Source: Flavobacterium psychrophilum (GTDB taxonomy: Bacteria; Bacteroidota; Bacteroidia; Flavobacteriales; Flavobacteriaceae). From it: a DNA stretch of 64,000 bases. The notes under the pieces are model-generated. The model worked only from the letters and a program-made list of their open reading frames with translations, ran no database searches and had not been told where the DNA came from. This document shows, one piece after another, positions 9,053 through 16,484 of this stretch; position 1 is the first letter of the stretch; every line of letters starts with the position of its first letter. The DNA is taken from contig CAMAQD010000005.1 of NCBI GenBank assembly GCA_945860385.1, forward strand, positions 1 to 64,000, read 5' to 3'. The translations under genes and the position numbers were made by a program.

Positions 9053-10318
9053 GTCAAAGCCAATATCTTTTCTAAAATACATCTTATCAAAATTTAGCTT
9101 GTCTATGTTTTGATAAGATTTTTTTATGGCCTCTTGGAAGTCATTTCCATAAGAGGTTACAGCCAAAACTCGTCCTCCATTTGTAACTACATTTCCGTTA
9201 TCGAGTTTTGTTCCAGCATGAAAAACAATCGAATCTTGAATAGTTTCCAATCCTGAAATTACTTTTCCTTTCTCAAAATCTTCAGGATAACCCCCAGAAA
9301 CAAGCATAATTGTTGTTGCACTTCTCTCATCAATTTCAAGCGTAATTTCGTCAAGTTTTTCATTGGCTACAGCCAAAAATAATTCCACTAAATCCGATTT
9401 CATTCTTGGAACCACTACTTCGGTTTCAGGATCGCCCATTCTCACATTGTATTCGATAACGATCGGCTCGTTATGTACATTAATCAAACCAATAAACACA
9501 AATCCTTTGTATTCAATTCCGTCTTTCTGGAAACCTTCAATCGTTGGTTTAACGATACGTGTTTCGATTTTTTCCATCAAAACAGCATCGACATAAGGAA
9601 CCGGAGAAACTGCTCCCATTCCTCCTGTATTCAAACCGGTGTCGCCTTCGCCAATGCGTTTGTAATCTTTGGCGGTTGGCAGAATTTTATAACTTTTTCC
9701 GTCGGTCAAAACAAAGCAACTCAGTTCAATTCCATCCAAAAATTCTTCAATTACCACTTTGGAACTGGCGGCACCAAATTTTTGGTTGACCAACATATTT
9801 CTCAATTCTTCCTTGGCTTCCGCCAAATCGTGAATGATTAAAACGCCTTTTCCTGCTGCCAACCCGTCGGCTTTCAAAACATAAGGAGGCAACAAAGTTT
9901 CCAGGAAATCACATCCTTTCTCCACTGTTTCAGCCGTAAAACTATCGTAAGCTGCAGTTGGAATGTTGTGTTTCATCAAAAATTCTTTGGCAAATTCTTT
10001 ACTTCCTTCGAGAGTTGCTCCCAATTTTGATGGTCCAATAACTGGAATATCTTTTAAATCGTTATCATTTTTGAAAAAGTCGAAAATCCCTTTTACCAAT
10101 GGATCTTCGGGACCAACAACAACCATTTCTACTTTTTCTTGAAGAACCAATGCTTTTATAGCATCAAAATCCGTTGGACTGATGTCAACATTGTTAGCAA
10201 TTGAAGCTGTTCCTGCATTTCCCGGAGCTACAAAAAGTTTATCGCAAAGCGGACTTTGAATCATTTTCCAAGCAAAAGCGTGTTCTCTTCCTCCAGAACC
10301 TAAAAGTAAAATTGTCAT
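9044..10318 (-). CDS. purD: Phosphoribosylamine--glycine ligase (GARS)
   Basis: It catalyses the second step of de novo purine synthesis: phosphoribosylamine + glycine + ATP to GAR. The 424-residue protein begins with the typical MTILLLGSGGREHAFAWKM and includes the ATP-grasp hallmarks KADGLAAGKGVLI (about 148-160), a metal-binding region NVRMGDPETEVVVPR (about 288-302) and the GARS C-terminal domain. This is standard single-domain-set PurD, not fused to PurM or PurN. A -7 box TATTTTTG lies 21 bp upstream on the minus strand. Confidence 0.97.
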   Translation of the reverse strand: MTILLLGSGGREHAFAWKMIQSPLCDKLFVAPGNAGTASIANNVDISPTDFDAIKALVLQEKVEMVVVGPEDPLVKGIFDFFKNDNDLKDIPVIGPSKLGATLEGSKEFAKEFLMKHNIPTAAYDSFTAETVEKGCDFLETLLPPYVLKADGLAAGKGVLIIHDLAEAKEELRNMLVNQKFGAASSKVVIEEFLDGIELSCFVLTDGKSYKILPTAKDYKRIGEGDTGLNTGGMGAVSPVPYVDAVLMEKIETRIVKPTIEGFQKDGIEYKGFVFIGLINVHNEPIVIEYNVRMGDPETEVVVPRMKSDLVELFLAVANEKLDEITLEIDERSATTIMLVSGGYPEDFEKGKVISGLETIQDSIVFHAGTKLDNGNVVTNGGRVLAVTSYGNDFQEAIKKSYQNIDKLNFDKMYFRKDIGFDLL

Positions 10319-10338
10319 TGTGTGGTTATTAAGTTTGG

Positions 10339-10346
10339 CAAAAATA
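10339..10346 (-). promoter_or_regulatory. -7 promoter box of purD
   Basis: The minus strand reads TATTTTTG (TAnnTTTG) 20 bp ahead of the purD start. No PurR-like operator was seen. Confidence 0.55.
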
Positions 10347-10395
10347 ATTGCTTTTAGACTTAAAAAATAATTAATTTTTAAAAAGTTGTTGGTTG

Positions 10396-10428
10396 TTGGT
10401 CATTAGTTGTTCGTAAATATTATTTTTG
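10396..10428 (+). promoter_or_regulatory. Promoter of the CapK-like ligase gene
   Basis: A TTG at 10396-10398 and a -7 box TATTTTTG at 10421-10428, spaced 22 bp, fit the phylum consensus. The -7 box overlaps a possible TTG start at 10426, so translation must begin downstream, at ATG 10447. Confidence 0.55.
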
Positions 10429-10446
10429 GTAAAATATATCCGTAAA

Positions 10447-11766
10447 ATGTTTTCACTTTTCGACTTTTCACTCCAAATAAATGGTTTCCCAATGCAGGAA
10501 GCTAAAGTCAAATTGCGAAAAATTCAGTCGATTCCCGAAAAAGATTTCGAAAATTTTATCGAAAACAAAAAACAGGAAATTGTTGAATATCATTTAAAAA
10601 ACAATTCTTCCTATCGAGAACTTGTTGGCAAAACCACTTTTAATACTTGGAACGATTTGCCGATAATGACCAAGAAAGACTTTCAAAAACCATTACTTCG
10701 AAGGCTTTCAATTGGGTTTTCTCCTGCAACTATTTATGTCAATAAAACCTCTGGTTCCAGTGGCGATCCATTTATTTTTGCCAAAGACAAGTTTTGTCAC
10801 GCCTTAACCTGGGCAACCAACATTAACCGTTTTGGCTGGTATGGAATTGATTTCAATTCGTCTTACCAAGCTCGATTTTATGGAATTCCATTGGATTTTA
10901 CAGGAAATACAAAAGAACGTTTCAAAGATTTTTTGAGCAACCGCTTTCGATTTTCGATTTTTGATTTATCGGATAAAGTTTTGGAAGGTTTTTTAAACGA
11001 ATTCAAAACTCGAAAGTTTGACTACATCAACGGTTATACAAGTTCCATTGTTTTGTTTGCCAAGTTTTTACAACAGAAAAATATTATTCTAAAGGATATC
11101 TGCCCAACTTTGAAAGTTTGTGTCGTCACTTCAGAAATGCTTTTTGAAGAAGACAAAATATTGCTGGAGAAACAATTTGGAGTTCCTATTGTCAATGAAT
11201 ACGGCGCTTCTGAACTGGATTTAATAGCTTTTCAAAATCCTGAAGGAGAATGGCAAGTGAATTCCGAAACGCTTTTTGTGGAAATTTTAGATGACAACAA
11301 CAATGTTTTGCCTTACGGAAAAGAAGGTCGAATTGTAATCACTTCCTTGTTCAACAAAGCACACCCCTTTATTCGATATGACATTGGCGACATTGGAATT
11401 TTGGATGAAAAAAGCACGCCGAAAAAACCTATTCTTAAAAAATTAATCGGTCGAACCAATGATGTTGCCTATTTACCAAGCGGGAAAAAATCGCCCGGAT
11501 TGACTTTTTATTATGTAACCAAAAGTATCATCGAAGACTATGGCAACGTAAAAGAATTTGTCATCAAACAAACTAAAATCGATACTTTTGACATTGAATA
11601 TGTAAGCGAAACTGAATTAAATTTGGAACAAATCCACAAAATTGAAGCCTCAATTGCCTTATATTTGGAAAAAGGATTGATTTTTACATTCATCAGAAAA
11701 GAAAAACTAGAACGAAGCAAAAGCGGAAAATTGAAGCAGTTTGTTTCGTTAATGAAAGAATCTTGA
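10447..11766 (+). CDS. Phenylacetate-CoA ligase-like (CapK/PaaK) adenylate-forming enzyme
   Basis: A 439-residue member of the adenylate-forming superfamily. The ATP-binding P-loop is NKTSGSSGDPFIF (about 101-113). Further motifs are NEYGASELD, YDIGDIG and, at the C-terminus, ERSKSGKLKQFVSL, which holds the catalytic lysine region. CapK-like members often lie in capsule or O-antigen clusters and may activate an acyl or amino acid for polysaccharide decoration. Its position ahead of wecB and two sugar transfer genes supports that role over phenylacetate degradation, since no paa genes are present. Start chosen at ATG 10447 because a -7 promoter box covers the alternative TTG at 10426. The stop codon lies inside a 29-nt palindrome. 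Confidence 0.85.
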   Translation: MFSLFDFSLQINGFPMQEAKVKLRKIQSIPEKDFENFIENKKQEIVEYHLKNNSSYRELVGKTTFNTWNDLPIMTKKDFQKPLLRRLSIGFSPATIYVNKTSGSSGDPFIFAKDKFCHALTWATNINRFGWYGIDFNSSYQARFYGIPLDFTGNTKERFKDFLSNRFRFSIFDLSDKVLEGFLNEFKTRKFDYINGYTSSIVLFAKFLQQKNIILKDICPTLKVCVVTSEMLFEEDKILLEKQFGVPIVNEYGASELDLIAFQNPEGEWQVNSETLFVEILDDNNNVLPYGKEGRIVITSLFNKAHPFIRYDIGDIGILDEKSTPKKPILKKLIGRTNDVAYLPSGKKSPGLTFYYVTKSIIEDYGNVKEFVIKQTKIDTFDIEYVSETELNLEQIHKIEASIALYLEKGLIFTFIRKEKLERSKSGKLKQFVSLMKES

Positions 11767-11789
11767 AGTCACAAATTGTGACTTCAAGA
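11761..11789. repeat. Perfect 29-nt palindrome at the ligase stop codon
   Basis: Arms of 14 bp pair perfectly around one central A, with the core GTCACAAATTGTGAC. It contains the TGA stop of the upstream ligase gene. The core matches the palindrome inside the ORF6N gene at 12038-12068. It could be a protein-binding site or a weak terminator; no T tract follows on the plus strand. Confidence 0.75.
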
Positions 11790-11792
11790 CGT

Positions 11793-11819
11793 TTTAAGGT
11801 CGCAATTTACGACCTTAAA
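11793..11819. repeat. Second palindrome upstream of the ORF6N gene
   Basis: TTTAAGGTCG (11793-11802) pairs with CGACCTTAAA (11810-11819) around CAATTTA. The GTCGCAATTTACGAC centre resembles the cores at 11761-11789 and inside the ORF6N gene. It lies 20 bp before the ORF6N start codon, a position suitable for an operator. Confidence 0.65.
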
Positions 11820-11839
11820 GAATTATTAAACGATAATTT

Positions 11840-12361
11840 ATGGAAAACGAAATTATGCTATCTGAAGAATTGATTTCTAATAAAATATACTTTATTAGAA
11901 ACCAAAAAGTGATGCTTGATGTTGACTTATCTGAGCTTTATAATATTGAAACCAAAAGATTAAACGAACAGGTAAAAAGGAACTTATCCCGATTTCCGGA
12001 TGATTTTATGTTTCAACTAACTGAAAATGAATTTCGAAACTTGAAGTCGCAATTTGCGACATCAAGTTGGGGAGGAACTAGAAAATTACCATATGCATTC
12101 ACAGAACACGGTGTTCTTATGTTATCAAGTGTTTTGAAAAGCGACAAAGCCATTCAAACCAATATTCAAATTATGCGGATATTTTCGAAAGTGAGACAAA
12201 TGCTTTTGGACACCACCAATTTAAAAATAGACATTCTCCAAATTCAGAAAAAATTAGAAAATCACGACAAAAATATTGAGTTGGTTTTTTCCTATTTGGA
12301 TGAATTGTCCGAGAAAAAAGAAAATGAAATACCAAGAACAAAAATTGGTTACAAAAAGTAA
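11840..12361 (+). CDS. ORF6N domain protein (phage-antirepressor-like DNA-binding)
   Basis: This 173-residue protein carries an N-terminal ORF6N domain (about residues 9-100) with the typical motifs LDVDLSELYNIETKRLNEQVKRN, FPDDFMFQLTENEF and TEHGVLMLSSVL. The remaining 60 residues are a coiled-coil-like helix. ORF6N is related to KilA-N and is thought to bind DNA; it is known from phage proteins and also occurs in many stand-alone chromosomal copies in Bacteroidota. No other phage gene is nearby. The coding sequence contains a 31-nt palindrome (12038-12068) that encodes LKSQFATSS and is related to two palindromes just upstream. This arrangement suggests autoregulation or mobility, but neither is shown. 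Confidence 0.85.
   Translation: MENEIMLSEELISNKIYFIRNQKVMLDVDLSELYNIETKRLNEQVKRNLSRFPDDFMFQLTENEFRNLKSQFATSSWGGTRKLPYAFTEHGVLMLSSVLKSDKAIQTNIQIMRIFSKVRQMLLDTTNLKIDILQIQKKLENHDKNIELVFSYLDELSEKKENEIPRTKIGYKK
12038..12068. repeat. Palindrome within the ORF6N coding region
   Basis: Fifteen-bp arms (12038-12052 and 12054-12068) pair with one mismatch around a single T. The core GTCGCAATTTGCGAC and the flanking TTGAA/TCAAG match the 29-nt palindrome at 11761-11789. It is read as codons for the conserved LKSQFA segment of the ORF6N domain. Confidence 0.75.
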
Positions 12362-12377
12362 ACTAACAAAAGGAAGA

Positions 12378-12402
12378 AGATTGCTTCGTTCCTCGCAATG
12401 AC
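12378..12402. repeat. Dispersed intergenic repeat of the CEERSN type
   Basis: The 25-nt stretch includes TTGCTTCGTTCCTCGCAATG. Its reverse strand encodes the peptide CEERSN seen in many spurious annotated proteins. This is a widespread intergenic repeat core in several bacterial phyla. Here it fills the gap between the ORF6N gene and wecB, only a few bases before the wecB start. Confidence 0.6.
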
Positions 12403-12408
12403 AAATAA

Positions 12409-13494
12409 ATGAAAATAACAATAGTCGCAGGCGCAAGACCCAATTTCATTAAAATCGCACCCATCATTAAAGCGATTGACAAAAAGCAAAACGAAGGAGC
12501 AGATGTTTCCTATCGTTTGGTGCATACCGGTCAGCATTATGACAAAAACCTCAGCGATACATTTTTTGAAGAGTTGAATATTCCGATGCCCGACAGCAAT
12601 CTCGAAGTAAAAAGCGGATCGCAAGCGGAACAAACGGGAGCAATTATGGTAGCTTTTGAAAAAGAATTATTGCAAAATCCTTGCGATTTGGTTTTAGTGG
12701 TTGGCGATGTCAATTCGACGATGGCTTGCGCGATTGTGGCTAAAAAACAAAATATAAAAGTCGCTCATGTTGAAGCTGGAATTCGTTCTGGCGATATGAC
12801 AATGCCAGAAGAAATCAACCGAATCGTAACCGACAGTATTACCGATTATTTCTTTACCACCTCAACATCGGCATCTGAGAATTTGTTAAAATATGGAGTT
12901 GATGCAACCAATATTCATTTCGTAGGCAACGTGATGATTGATACTTTATATCAAAATTTGGACAGAATTTTTGAACCCATTTTCTGGAAAGAATTCCAAT
13001 TGCAAACTGGAAATTATATCATTCTTACACTGCACCGCCCATCAAACGTAGATGAAGAACAATCACTAATTCAATTGCTTCAAGGAATTGATAAACTGGC
13101 TGGAGATAAAAAAGTAATTTTCCCAATTCATCCAAGGACAAAAGCTATTTTAGGTGAAACTAATTTAGACTTGAAAAATATCCTTTTTGTGGAACCTCAG
13201 GGTTATTTGAATTTTATGTACCTCATCAAAAACAGTTTCGCAGTTATTACGGATTCTGGCGGCATTTCAGAAGAAACCACTGTTATGGGAATTCCTTGTT
13301 TCACGATGCGAAACAACACCGAAAGACCCGAAACACAAAGCATTGGCACCAATACTTTAGTAGGAACTTCGATAGAAAATTTAGAAAAACTATTTGGTGA
13401 ATTTCTTCAAAATGGTAGACGAAAAGCTGGAATTCCTGAACTTTGGGACGGAAAAGCTTCAGAAAGAATAATTGAAATATTACTGAAAAAATAA
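12409..13494 (+). CDS. wecB: UDP-N-acetylglucosamine 2-epimerase (non-hydrolysing)
   Basis: The enzyme interconverts UDP-GlcNAc and UDP-ManNAc for surface polysaccharide synthesis. The 361-residue protein has the GT-B-like fold hallmarks: VAGARPNFIKIAPI at the N-terminus, LVHTGQHYD, HVEAGIRSGDMTMPEEINR, TLHRPSNVDEE and the UDP-binding ITDSGGISEETTVMGIPCFTMR near the C-terminus. Length is normal. The stop overlaps the next start by one base (TAATG), so it is translationally coupled to the GT4 gene. Confidence 0.95.
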   Translation: MKITIVAGARPNFIKIAPIIKAIDKKQNEGADVSYRLVHTGQHYDKNLSDTFFEELNIPMPDSNLEVKSGSQAEQTGAIMVAFEKELLQNPCDLVLVVGDVNSTMACAIVAKKQNIKVAHVEAGIRSGDMTMPEEINRIVTDSITDYFFTTSTSASENLLKYGVDATNIHFVGNVMIDTLYQNLDRIFEPIFWKEFQLQTGNYIILTLHRPSNVDEEQSLIQLLQGIDKLAGDKKVIFPIHPRTKAILGETNLDLKNILFVEPQGYLNFMYLIKNSFAVITDSGGISEETTVMGIPCFTMRNNTERPETQSIGTNTLVGTSIENLEKLFGEFLQNGRRKAGIPELWDGKASERIIEILLKK

Positions 13495-14678
13495 TGGAGG
13501 AAATCCTCATCATATCGAATTATTATCCGCCAGAAAAAGGCGCTGCTGCCAATAGAATTGAACAATTGGCACTGAAATTACATCAAAACAATTACCAAGT
13601 TTCTGTGATTTGTCCTTTGGGAAATTACCCTAAAGGCGAATTGTTTCCAGAATATAAAGGTAAATTTTCGGTAACAGAAAGTCTTCAAAATATTACAGTA
13701 AAACGACTTTGGATTTATCCGAGTGTAAGCAAAAACATCCTGAAAAGAACCCTTTCAGTTTTATCGTTTTCGACTGTGCTATTTTTCTATTTATTAACAA
13801 AAAAAACACCTAATAAAGTTGTCGTTCAATCCCCTCCGTTATTGTTGTCGTTCGTCTCGGTCTTGGTGCTTTCGCTTATGCGAAAAAAGATAATCCTGAA
13901 TGTTTCAGATTTGTGGCCTTTGGCAGCAATCGAATTAAAAGCTTTGAAAAAAGATAGTTTTTCTCATCAGGTTTCTTTATTTATGGAACAATTTATTTAT
14001 AAAAATGCCTCTTTAATATTTGGTCAATCTAACGAAATCATTACTCATATTCGGTCTATTTTCCCAAATAAAGAATGCCATTTGTATCGAAATTTTCCCG
14101 ATCATCAGGTTTCAAAAATGGGCTTGGTCGCTAATGCTAATGAACCTATAAAGATGTTTTACGCCGGATTATTAGGTGTTGCCCAAGGTGTTTTTGAAAT
14201 GTGTCAAAACATTGAATTAGAAAATTTTAATATTGAATTACACATTTTTGGAGATGGTGCAGAGAAATCAAAAATTCAAGATTTAATCCAACAGAATCCA
14301 AAGAAAAACATCATCTTCCACGGAATGTTGGAACGTAAATTATTGCACGAGAAACTAAAAACTTTTGACATTGCGATAGTTCCATTAAAAACAAGAATTT
14401 ACGGCTCAGTTCCATCGAAAATATTTGAATATGGTGCTTTGGGCTTCCCTATTCTTTATTTTGGTGGTGGTGAAGGCGAAACTATCGTGAAAGAAAACAA
14501 TATGGGTTGGGTTTCCCAAGTCGGAAATTTCGAAAGTTTAAATACTATTTTAATCGAAATTTCAAAAAACGGGAAAAGTGAAATTCAAATAATGAAAAAA
14601 CAGGTTTTTGATACGGCAGAGAACCATTTCAATCTTGATTTTCAGATTAAAAACTTGATCAATAAAGGTGTTTTTTAA
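13494..14678 (+). CDS. Glycosyltransferase family 4 protein
   Basis: A 394-residue GT-B glycosyltransferase. The N-terminal domain has the typical YYPPEKGAAANRIEQLA loop, with a hydrophobic segment near 82-120 suggesting membrane association. The C-terminal domain holds KMFYAGLLGVAQGVFEM, LHIFGDGAEKSKIQ and VPSKIFEYGALGFPILYFGGGEGE, the nucleotide-sugar-binding E-x7-E-type region. WbuB-like members transfer N-acetyl-amino sugars. With wecB directly upstream, ManNAc or a derived sugar is a plausible donor, which is inference. The last 4 bp overlap the convergent sugar transferase gene. Confidence 0.9.
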   Translation: MEEILIISNYYPPEKGAAANRIEQLALKLHQNNYQVSVICPLGNYPKGELFPEYKGKFSVTESLQNITVKRLWIYPSVSKNILKRTLSVLSFSTVLFFYLLTKKTPNKVVVQSPPLLLSFVSVLVLSLMRKKIILNVSDLWPLAAIELKALKKDSFSHQVSLFMEQFIYKNASLIFGQSNEIITHIRSIFPNKECHLYRNFPDHQVSKMGLVANANEPIKMFYAGLLGVAQGVFEMCQNIELENFNIELHIFGDGAEKSKIQDLIQQNPKKNIIFHGMLERKLLHEKLKTFDIAIVPLKTRIYGSVPSKIFEYGALGFPILYFGGGEGETIVKENNMGWVSQVGNFESLNTILIEISKNGKSEIQIMKKQVFDTAENHFNLDFQIKNLINKGVF

Positions 14679-16027
14679 AAGGCTTTTTCGTCTCCTTTTA
14701 TAACATTATAAATAGTTTTGAGTATAATTTCGATATCCAATAAAATCGACCAATTTTCCATATAGAAAATATCATATTTCACTCTATTGATGATGTCTTC
14801 GTCCGTTTCAACTTCGCCTCGATAGCCTTTGGTTTGCGCCAATCCAGTGATTCCGGGTTTAATAAAATGGCGAACCATAAATTTATCTACTTTTAGAGCA
14901 TATAAATTGGCAACACTCACCATATGCGGTCTTGGCCCTACAACTGACATTTCGCCTAAAAAAACATTAAAAAACTGAGGTAATTCATCTATGCTAGTTT
15001 TTCGAATAAATTTACCCACTTTGGTTATCCGAACATCATTTTTTGATGCCAAATCCAAATCAGCTTTATCGTTAATATACATTGATCGGAATTTATAACA
15101 ATTAAATTCTTTATAGTTCAGACCATTCCTTTTTTGGATAAAAAACAACGGCCCTTTTGACTCTAATTTTATTATTATGGCTAAAATTGGTGTAAGCCAC
15201 GATAGTACTCCAACAATTATTAAGAAGGAAAAAACAATATCAAATAATCGTTTAATTATTTTGTTTATCGTTTCGTCTTGTAGAATATTCCGTAAAGAAA
15301 TAACTGGAATATAATCATAGTATTCGAACTTAGCTGTTCTGGAAAAAATTTGCTTTTCGTTGGGAATAAATTTTAAGGTTTTCAAATTATTATCGGCAAA
15401 ATCGATAATATCACTTATTTGACTATCAGATAAATCGGCCATAGAGCAGTAAATTTCATCGGTTTTACTCGAAATTACATAAGAAAAGCATTCGTCAATT
15501 CTTTCTTTTTTATTGTTTTCCAGAGTGAATATTTTCATCAATCTGTATCCGTAATCTGGATTTTCAGTAAAAAAGTCTTTTAATGGACTAATGCTCTTAT
15601 TACTTCCCAACAAAACAACACTTCTAGAATTTCCGCCGTATTTAATTCTAATCTGTCTTAACAAATAATAAATGGAAAGTTTGAAAAAAAGAATGAATAT
15701 AATCGAGAGAAAAACAAAAAAAACAACTCTTTTTTGAAAATAAAAATCAGAATAAAACAACTCCAATGCCAAACAAAACAAGGCGAATAAAATAAATTGT
15801 TTTAAAGCGCAATTTAGGATTGCAATGACTTTTGTATAGCGATACACTTCATAAAAACCGAGATAAATAGCAATAGCGCACCAAGCGATACTTATAAAAA
15901 CAGAATAAACTATCTGGTTATCGTGAAAGAAAAAAACATTATAAGCCAATACATTGATGATGATTAAATCAATCAAGTAAGAAAAAGGCCGAATATAGCC
16001 GGAATATCTTCCTGTTTTTGTTTTCAC
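14675..16027 (-). CDS. Polyprenyl glycosylphosphotransferase (initiating sugar transferase)
   Basis: A 450-residue WcaJ/WbaP-like enzyme that loads the first sugar phosphate onto undecaprenyl phosphate to start exopolysaccharide or O-antigen synthesis. Four or five N-terminal membrane segments (about 15-130) are followed by a CoA-binding-like domain (about 140-240) and the bacterial sugar transferase domain with KRLFDIVFSFLIIVG, FIQKRNGLNYKEFNCYKFRSM, TSIDELPQFFNVFLGEMSVVGPRP and PGITGLAQ. All landmarks of an active enzyme are present. It forms the end of the polysaccharide block and faces the GT4 gene tail to tail. Confidence 0.95.
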   Translation of the reverse strand: MKTKTGRYSGYIRPFSYLIDLIIINVLAYNVFFFHDNQIVYSVFISIAWCAIAIYLGFYEVYRYTKVIAILNCALKQFILFALFCLALELFYSDFYFQKRVVFFVFLSIIFILFFKLSIYYLLRQIRIKYGGNSRSVVLLGSNKSISPLKDFFTENPDYGYRLMKIFTLENNKKERIDECFSYVISSKTDEIYCSMADLSDSQISDIIDFADNNLKTLKFIPNEKQIFSRTAKFEYYDYIPVISLRNILQDETINKIIKRLFDIVFSFLIIVGVLSWLTPILAIIIKLESKGPLFFIQKRNGLNYKEFNCYKFRSMYINDKADLDLASKNDVRITKVGKFIRKTSIDELPQFFNVFLGEMSVVGPRPHMVSVANLYALKVDKFMVRHFIKPGITGLAQTKGYRGEVETDEDIINRVKYDIFYMENWSILLDIEIILKTIYNVIKGDEKAF

Positions 16028-16037
16028 TATCTGATGT

Positions 16038-16484
16038 TTAATTGTCTAATAATCTTCGATGATAACTTATTTGGCCCAAATGATACGTTAGATGGGTTGT
16101 TAAGTGAACTAATAAATATTCTAAAGTAGTTTTTTTGTCAAAAACCAAAATTTGATGTTCGCCTTTAAGTTCTTCTTCTGTAATAGTATTTAAACTCATT
16201 TCAACTACTACAATAGTGCTATTAATTTGATCAATTAGCTCTTTTTTGGATATATTCTTTAACGAAAATTCAAGTTCTCTATTCCTAATATAATTTGTCT
16301 TTCCAAATTCTGCACCAATATAAGTATTTAAATTCCCTATCAAATGCAAACACAGATTTCCTGCTGAATTTGCAATGTTTTTTTCGACAATCCAAATTTT
16401 AGATTCATCTTCATATAAATTTATTTCTGATTTTAATCGAAGTAAATCTCTATTAAAAAGCAATTTTAAAGTTTCAACAAGCAT
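16038..16484 (-). CDS. DinB-like four-helix protein
   Basis: This 148-residue helical protein has a DinB/YfiT-like layout: a metal-ligand candidate His near residue 47 (NLCLHLIGNL) and a His-rich second site LLVHLTTHLTYHLGQISYH near 126-143. Members of the superfamily include thiol transferases and other metal-dependent enzymes, and the specific reaction is unknown here. It abuts the stop of the DUF6909 gene with no gap, and is therefore probably cotranscribed and coupled with it. Confidence 0.85.
   Translation of the reverse strand: MLVETLKLLFNRDLLRLKSEINLYEDESKIWIVEKNIANSAGNLCLHLIGNLNTYIGAEFGKTNYIRNRELEFSLKNISKKELIDQINSTIVVVEMSLNTITEEELKGEHQILVFDKKTTLEYLLVHLTTHLTYHLGQISYHRRLLDN

Noticed and set aside
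10426..10446. Upstream TTG start of the CapK-like gene
   Set aside because: The codon lies inside the -7 box TATTTTTG, so it would not be in the transcript.
11840..12361. Prophage remnant based on the ORF6N domain
   Set aside because: No other phage gene lies nearby, and stand-alone ORF6N genes are common in Bacteroidota chromosomes.
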